From CAZDCZ01 sp964504155 (GTDB taxonomy: Bacteria; Bacteroidota; Bacteroidia; Bacteroidales; UBA12077): a stretch of 18,521 nt of DNA. The notes beneath the pieces are model-generated. The model was given only the letters and a program-made list of their open reading frames with translations, was not told where the DNA came from and made no database searches. The DNA lies in assembly GCA_964504155.1 (NCBI GenBank), contig CAZDCZ010000060.1:1-18521 (forward strand), given 5' to 3'. A program made the position numbers and the translations under genes. Shown here in pieces: positions 15,801 to 18,521 of the stretch. The first letter of the stretch is position 1. Every line of letters starts with the position of its first letter.

Positions 15801-18521
15801 TTTAAATTTATTTAAACCAAGAGCACTTGCCAAATCAATATTAAAAACCTGATTTCCCGAACCATTAAAAATAGTCCAGTTTGTCCCAGGGGTATAAGTT
15901 GTTCCACCAGCGATAGAAAAATCGCCACCAACAGAAACATTAAGATTATTTGCATCAAAAACACCGGATGTTATTGTAAGATCATCTAAAACATTTAAAG
16001 GATATGTGCTTAATTGAACATTTGAAGTCCCACTTTGTTGGTTAATTACTAAATTACCAAGTTCAGCATTAGATGTAATAATAAGATTAGTCGGTTCTGC
16101 ACCTGAGCCATCTGTAGAAATAATTTCGAGAGTACCACCTGTAACATCTATATTTGCAGATGAAGCTAAAACATCGAATACTTTTGAATGATTGGCATCA
16201 GAACCATCACCACAAATATCGTAGACACTAATTTTACCACCCGACATTGCAAATACATTAGCAGCATTATTAATATTAAAAGAGCCCTTAATTCCTTCTA
16301 AACCATTTGTAGAACGATTAATATTTATTGGAGCATTTTTAAGATCGCTTACACTTACATATTGGCTGGGTGTTCGTTGAAACCTACCACGTAAAATAAA
16401 CTCGCCACCAGACTGATTATAAGAAGACAAACCCATAGCACCACCTGCAGCACGAAATTGTTTAGCATCGACAATACCGCCATTAATAATTAATTGCCCG
16501 GAAGCTTTGTCCCAAGTAATAAAACCACCCGATTCGCGAGTAGAAAAATATCCTTTATCGATTTGCACTTTCCCGTATATAGAAAATGAACTAGCTTGTG
16601 TACCTGCATTCACTCCATTGACACTACCGGAACCACCCGACACACCATAAGCAAGATTCACTTCTTCGTAAGTATCGGCAGTAGATAATACAATTACATC
16701 GTATCCATTAAGTACCAGAGCTCCGTTTACCGGAATATAAAAATCGGAATTTGGAGTTCCTCCGCCTCCACCTTCAGAGAGTGAAGGAATAACAACTAAT
16801 CCTTGTAATTCGACTGTTCCGGTACGTATCCATAATGCTTTTTTAAGATTTGGATTTTCGTCGGTAGCATTAGTCACATCTCCTCCTGAATTATTAGCTC
16901 CAAACAAACGAAAATTCTGATAATCGTTAGAATAAATAGTTAATTTAAAACTTTGATCTATACCTTTATCAACAATAAGATTATAAAAATCGGTAGTGCC
17001 ATTACATTTTAAAGTATTATCGGTAGCACCCATAAAATACACAGAAGCAGCACCCGAAGTAGCACCCGAACCTATTGGAGGGAATGCATCAAAAACAGGA
17101 TATGTAAGATTTGTAAATTTTACTGTTCCGTTATTTGTAAAATCTCCTTTGCAAATAATTGTATGGAAATTTGTATAATAATCGATAAAAGGAGGAGTTC
17201 CTCCGGTAATTCCGGTAGAAGTAGTAGACGAATTCGTTGAACCCTGCCCTACTAAAATATCTGCGCCCGAATTAACACTTACATTACCATTAATTGTTAA
17301 ACTTAATGCTGTAGTAGATGCATTATCGTTAATTCGGTATGTTCCGTTTTCTACAATTAAATCGCCATTGAGAGTAATATCGTTTAATTGAGTAGCAATA
17401 ATGCCTGAAGCATTAATTTTTAAATTATTATAAGTAGATTGAGATGGTAAAGTAAAATTGCTTGCATTATAATATTCGGTGGTACCACCATCGGAAGCAA
17501 CAAAGTTATTTGTTGTTACAGCAGGGAAATTTACAGAAGCTAATTTTAATGTTCCTGTACCTTCTAATGTTGTAAGTGTATTTGTAAATTGATATGTTGC
17601 CATATCTAATACACCACCATCTTTTATGACAATATCTAAATTCGTAGTATCTTCGTTTTCGGAAAGGCTAACAGTACGACTATTCAAAATAACAACTTCA
17701 TCGCCCGAATTTGGAAATTCAGTAGCTGTTTGTGTAGTACCTCCGGGATCGTGAGTCCATGTATTAAAGTTATTCCAACTCCCCGTTTGATATGAATAGT
17801 ATGTTTTTGTATCGAAACTAACATCAATACCATATCTAAGACCTAAATCATCGTTTATTGAGATTTCTTCCTCAGATGTTAATGCTTTATCGTAATATAT
17901 AAGCTCTGCTATTTCGCCGGTATAATTTGCTCCCGATCCTTGAGTTGCTCCTGTTTCATTACGTGTATTAGCATCGGTAAAACCTATGGATATATCTCCA
18001 CTATGTGCTTCTAATGTAGTTATTGTTCCGCTTGATGTTGCATTAGAAAAAGGGATATTATTTAATCGAGCATTTAATATTCCGGAGTCCCATATAAATG
18101 ATAAAATATATGAGGTATTTGTATTAACTGCATTAAAAACAGTGGTACGGGTAGCATCTCCATCGTTATATATTGTAACATATACATTATCGTTTTTAAT
18201 AAATACGCCAATTCCATTCTGTCCTCCACCCTCTTCGAATAAATATTGAGTTGTAGTTACATCAGGCCCTGCATGGAAGGCAATAAACATAGTTCTTTCA
18301 TCGCCATTATAACCAGTTCCGTTATTTATTCTAGGGTCATCGGGAATATTTAACTCTTTTGTCCCATCAAAATCCATTACTTTCTGATTATTCATATCAG
18401 AAGAAGTAATTTGATCCGTACCATCAGAATCGGGTGAGGCATCGTTAGCATTACCCGACTGGTCGGCCCAATTAGTAATAGGGCTTGTGCCTGTAACGCC
18501 TAAATCGCCTCTATGCCAAAA
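9792..18521 (-). CDS. Giant LamG / beta-helix / PKD-Ig-like surface protein, paralogue of the downstream gene (5' end outside window; 2909 aa seen)
   Basis: Probable surface adhesin or structural protein. The frame stays open to the last base of the window. The Met at 18395 is not the start, because 42 further in-frame codons include 'ITNWADQSGNANDASP', which aligns with 'VSEWTDRSGNNNNAEQ' of the neighbour's head. About 40 codons with the signal peptide should lie just beyond the edge. Parts (approximate residues from the edge): LamG-like head to 235; G-x-W entry modules at 239, 1205 and 2119; beta-helix-like blocks between them; 'FPVG/YPMG...YYWRV/FWEV...GEYTAG' modules at 1063-1190 and 1975-2105; 'SYVDGP...FPIG...EYWTV' 2382-2472; four Ig/PKD-like domains 2533-2890, including a 'GLWTVESGTGG' PKD-like repeat; tail PETGSQYHISNDFAN. 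It lacks the 'YYDVAGIGE' domain of its paralogue and has a different Ig set. No T9SS C-terminal domain is recognisable. Blocks align colinearly with the downstream gene, so both derive from an ancestor that already had three blocks. Confidence 0.88.
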   Translation of the reverse strand, partial: FWHRGDLGVTGTSPITNWADQSGNANDASPDSDGTDQITSSDMNNQKVMDFDGTKELNIPDDPRINNGTGYNGDERTMFIAFHAGPDVTTTQYLFEEGGGQNGIGVFIKNDNVYVTIYNDGDATRTTVFNAVNTNTSYILSFIWDSGILNARLNNIPFSNATSSGTITTLEAHSGDISIGFTDANTRNETGATQGSGANYTGEIAELIYYDKALTSEEEISINDDLGLRYGIDVSFDTKTYYSYQTGSWNNFNTWTHDPGGTTQTATEFPNSGDEVVILNSRTVSLSENEDTTNLDIVIKDGGVLDMATYQFTNTLTTLEGTGTLKLASVNFPAVTTNNFVASDGGTTEYYNASNFTLPSQSTYNNLKINASGIIATQLNDITLNGDLIVENGTYRINDNASTTALSLTINGNVSVNSGADILVGQGSTNSSTTSTGITGGTPPFIDYYTNFHTIICKGDFTNNGTVKFTNLTYPVFDAFPPIGSGATSGAASVYFMGATDNTLKCNGTTDFYNLIVDKGIDQSFKLTIYSNDYQNFRLFGANNSGGDVTNATDENPNLKKALWIRTGTVELQGLVVIPSLSEGGGGGTPNSDFYIPVNGALVLNGYDVIVLSTADTYEEVNLAYGVSGGSGSVNGVNAGTQASSFSIYGKVQIDKGYFSTRESGGFITWDKASGQLIINGGIVDAKQFRAAGGAMGLSSYNQSGGEFILRGRFQRTPSQYVSVSDLKNAPININRSTNGLEGIKGSFNINNAANVFAMSGGKISVYDICGDGSDANHSKVFDVLASSANIDVTGGTLEIISTDGSGAEPTNLIITSNAELGNLVINQQSGTSNVQLSTYPLNVLDDLTITSGVFDANNLNVSVGGDFSIAGGTTYTPGTNWTIFNGSGNQVFNIDLASALGLNKFKIDKSDSEILQFTGSQKTINIADSTMIIDGTLDDNGATINIAQSIYNSGTHIGSGKIVLNNDANQNIDGNGTGVFQNLELNKPGAGTSEAILSSNVTINGELTFSGAATGYKLFNIKKYNLQLGADATIIGADANKFVKTNGEVGDRGITKTYSSTSNSFVFPVGTAEYTPAAISFTSDPSTYGSVTVNPVDMEHPATTTKGRSLTYYWRVKSSGFAGIVSGSVSHSYTYSDNDLVDNAGDITEAGYVGAFYNPTTYSWTKGTTANVDASTNIISANLDNIDGEYTAGDDIPTDPFGTPIVYYSRQSGLWSNTNTWSLISHNGGAAASVPGVSDIVIIGEQDSVYLATDNTTPNTGDVNCASLQIEKGSALDIGYNPACNFGVVLNHSGGNGNFRLTTSYSTGSTYEFPFGDFSEFNANLGTTELYTTNGTAGTTYWLPNDIHEYGNLIISPKGGSNIIFGNLDLLIYGNLITKGEDSRSWFCPTWNSDYPTAPTSRVAKTIIIKGNFELQGGALIWYGNNNLAQDFVVYGDLIVNTNAGLQDYSSANNQSVSIGGSLINNSLAPGGGANGYRGCDFTDIPVTFFGNDNTSITNTSGTPTTVFSNVTVNKGSSQATTLTCDIAGTLTTPTNDWLTLQNGTFKYMRTDPSTDFTISTTSIFTIPSTVALYIDYPNNASNKNIVIANAASDNNDLFLNGKLTIIEGNVIIGNSGNNNNNDIEYSGGGDSEIDIQNGNLIVNGQIRRNPATTSGILIYNQTGGSLSINGRNTLTTNAKLEILNTGSEFNMSGGTINIIRGGGGNTYGDLYLRPENSSVTGGEILFSQSTNTSVENYILDANVPLNNLTINGTNSQNATVKLLISPLVLNGNLTLSNINSIFDANIDFDINLTIKGNLDNNGIYKHYNNLTTFSGGLQTILGTSVTDFYNLLVNPVTSLTLSNSIDIYNNLDLSSGQLRCDSYTVNLEGDFTNNTAYTETSVGVILNGTSQQLISGTGTFGRLELDNISGARIENAITLNKNLALTNGIFDINKYLLTLGVNSNIEGSGFGSSKMITSDGVFSDVGISKVFSSTGTFTYPMGTSGKYTPAILTITAIGNTGSVRINNINKNHPGVLDANNVLDYFWEVESVGITGVNAKLELNYLDEDVQVTGINTEADYIAAGLFIPGTSWTKSAQGSTTDNVDETNNVIVFDYSGVSSFSGEYTAGIDEALPDMVPEYTSINNGVWSNKDNWHQTNGDDYTLSGGPNGFIVIVDSDDEITMDNNNASSYRITINGKLKLVSPYFGHNFGTVSGNGTLYLEKGTFPAGRFTNFLDCAGNATLEYGGTTDYTLVADLYNEIPNLIFSGTGTRTLPNKDLTICNLLEIDGPTLDNSVNNKKLTIKGDMDLLSGSFNSGSGSGATVSFEGTSAQILNGFSGANTLNNLEINNTSGLTLTGSTDIKGNLLLTDGNIKTTSVNILTITNTSINCVTPAGGSSSSYVDGPLVKKINQSDDFLFPIGKDTELGNKLTLSNTHAGTLDWTAEYFNPNTTATSMNSPLTYVNGDEYWTVSAVAGSEAIIEIAWDAQSDLTPLMTANGLSDMRVAEYNSGSSEWEEHSSTAAGSSVSTNGIVTIAASGSSDYSTACINAVKPRAKLSPTGPVCGNAGIPVTFTYSEAIPFDYTLDYTIDGVPQTQINITSADVPYTLLTPSAGTYKLTVFTYNSGADNGVVDPTEVEVYDIPTTATAGDNQSLCGATSATLDGNSPTIGAGLWTVESGTGGSFDDPTVNNTTFYGTNGSAYTLRWTITNGDCESYDEVDIDFPLNAAQPDDFTTSSASVCEGDIDVIYTVPNDPTVNYSWNYTGSGATINGTLNSVTIDYAIGATSGNVQVTATNSCNTSIARSISVTVNAVPTANDQTPANMCSEVTGENAQVNGIDLTSLENAITGGSGDAVAWYEDLALTTPVGTPTNVTINVTITGGATSATKDFYAEVDNGNCTKIAKVTYTIFRLPETGSQYHISNDFAN
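9795..9839 (-). other. Conserved C-terminal tail PETGSQYHISNDFAN of the upstream giant protein
   Basis: Second copy of the 15-residue terminal tail, with Ser replacing Lys at the tenth position. The residue before it is Leu, which makes an accidental LPETG string. The codons show a few differences from the other copy (the Ser/Lys codon and a Gln codon), unlike the non-coding sequence just downstream, which has no substitutions. Confidence 0.6.

Noticed and set aside
350..18249. Scattered plus-strand frames of 60-94 codons and small minus-strand frames inside the giant genes
   Set aside because: All lie inside the two long coding frames, show Cys/Ile/Ser-rich shadow composition, and have no recognisable domains.
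18393..18395. Met at 18395 as the true start of the upstream giant protein
   Set aside because: The frame continues open to the window end and the extra 42 codons align with the LamG-like head of the paralogue; no signal peptide follows this Met.

Overview
The window is AT-rich and reads as a Bacteroidota (marine or gut Bacteroidales/Marinilabiliales-like) chromosome segment. The evidence is indirect. The proteins are giant, Asn/Thr/Gly/Ser-rich and secreted, built from a LamG-like head, beta-helix rungs and Ig/PKD-like C-terminal domains typical of Bacteroidota surface proteins. No Shine-Dalgarno sequence precedes the one start that can be seen, and short dispersed repeats of the type 'GTCATTTCGA...GAAATCTG' sit between the genes. 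No ribosomal or housekeeping marker is present, so the lineage is an inference.

Layout: two very large paralogous genes lie head to tail on the minus strand and account for about 96% of the sequence. The upstream one (9792-18521) is cut by the right edge and lacks about its first 40 codons. The downstream one (136-9192) is complete and encodes 3018 residues with a signal peptide. Everything on the plus strand is a shadow of these two reading frames. The 599-bp gap between them (9193-9791) holds, in the order of minus-strand transcription: the terminator of the upstream gene, a cluster of inverted REP-like repeat units with imperfect terminal inverted repeats, a possible orphaned 3' end of a lost gene with its own terminator, and an AT-rich leader for the downstream gene.

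The two proteins share a plan: LamG-like head, then three successive blocks, each opened by a G-x-W...W 'entry' module and filled with beta-helix-like rungs. The first two blocks end in a 'FPxG ... YxW ... GxYTAG' module and the third in a related 'YVDGP...FPxG...EYW' module, followed by Ig/PKD-like domains. They differ in the head (an extra domain of about 165 residues only in the downstream protein) and in the C-terminal Ig set. Both end in the same 15-residue tail, PETGSQYHI(K/S)NDFAN, directly at the stop codon, and neither has a recognisable type IX secretion C-terminal domain. The tail, stop codon, terminator and first repeat units form a 3' cassette of about 155 bp present at both gene ends with no substitutions and only three small indels, which points to recent duplication or ongoing gene conversion. 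No enzyme, toxin, CRISPR or classical mobile-element gene is present. The likely role of both products is a large cell-surface or extracellular adhesin/structural protein, but function cannot be shown from sequence alone.
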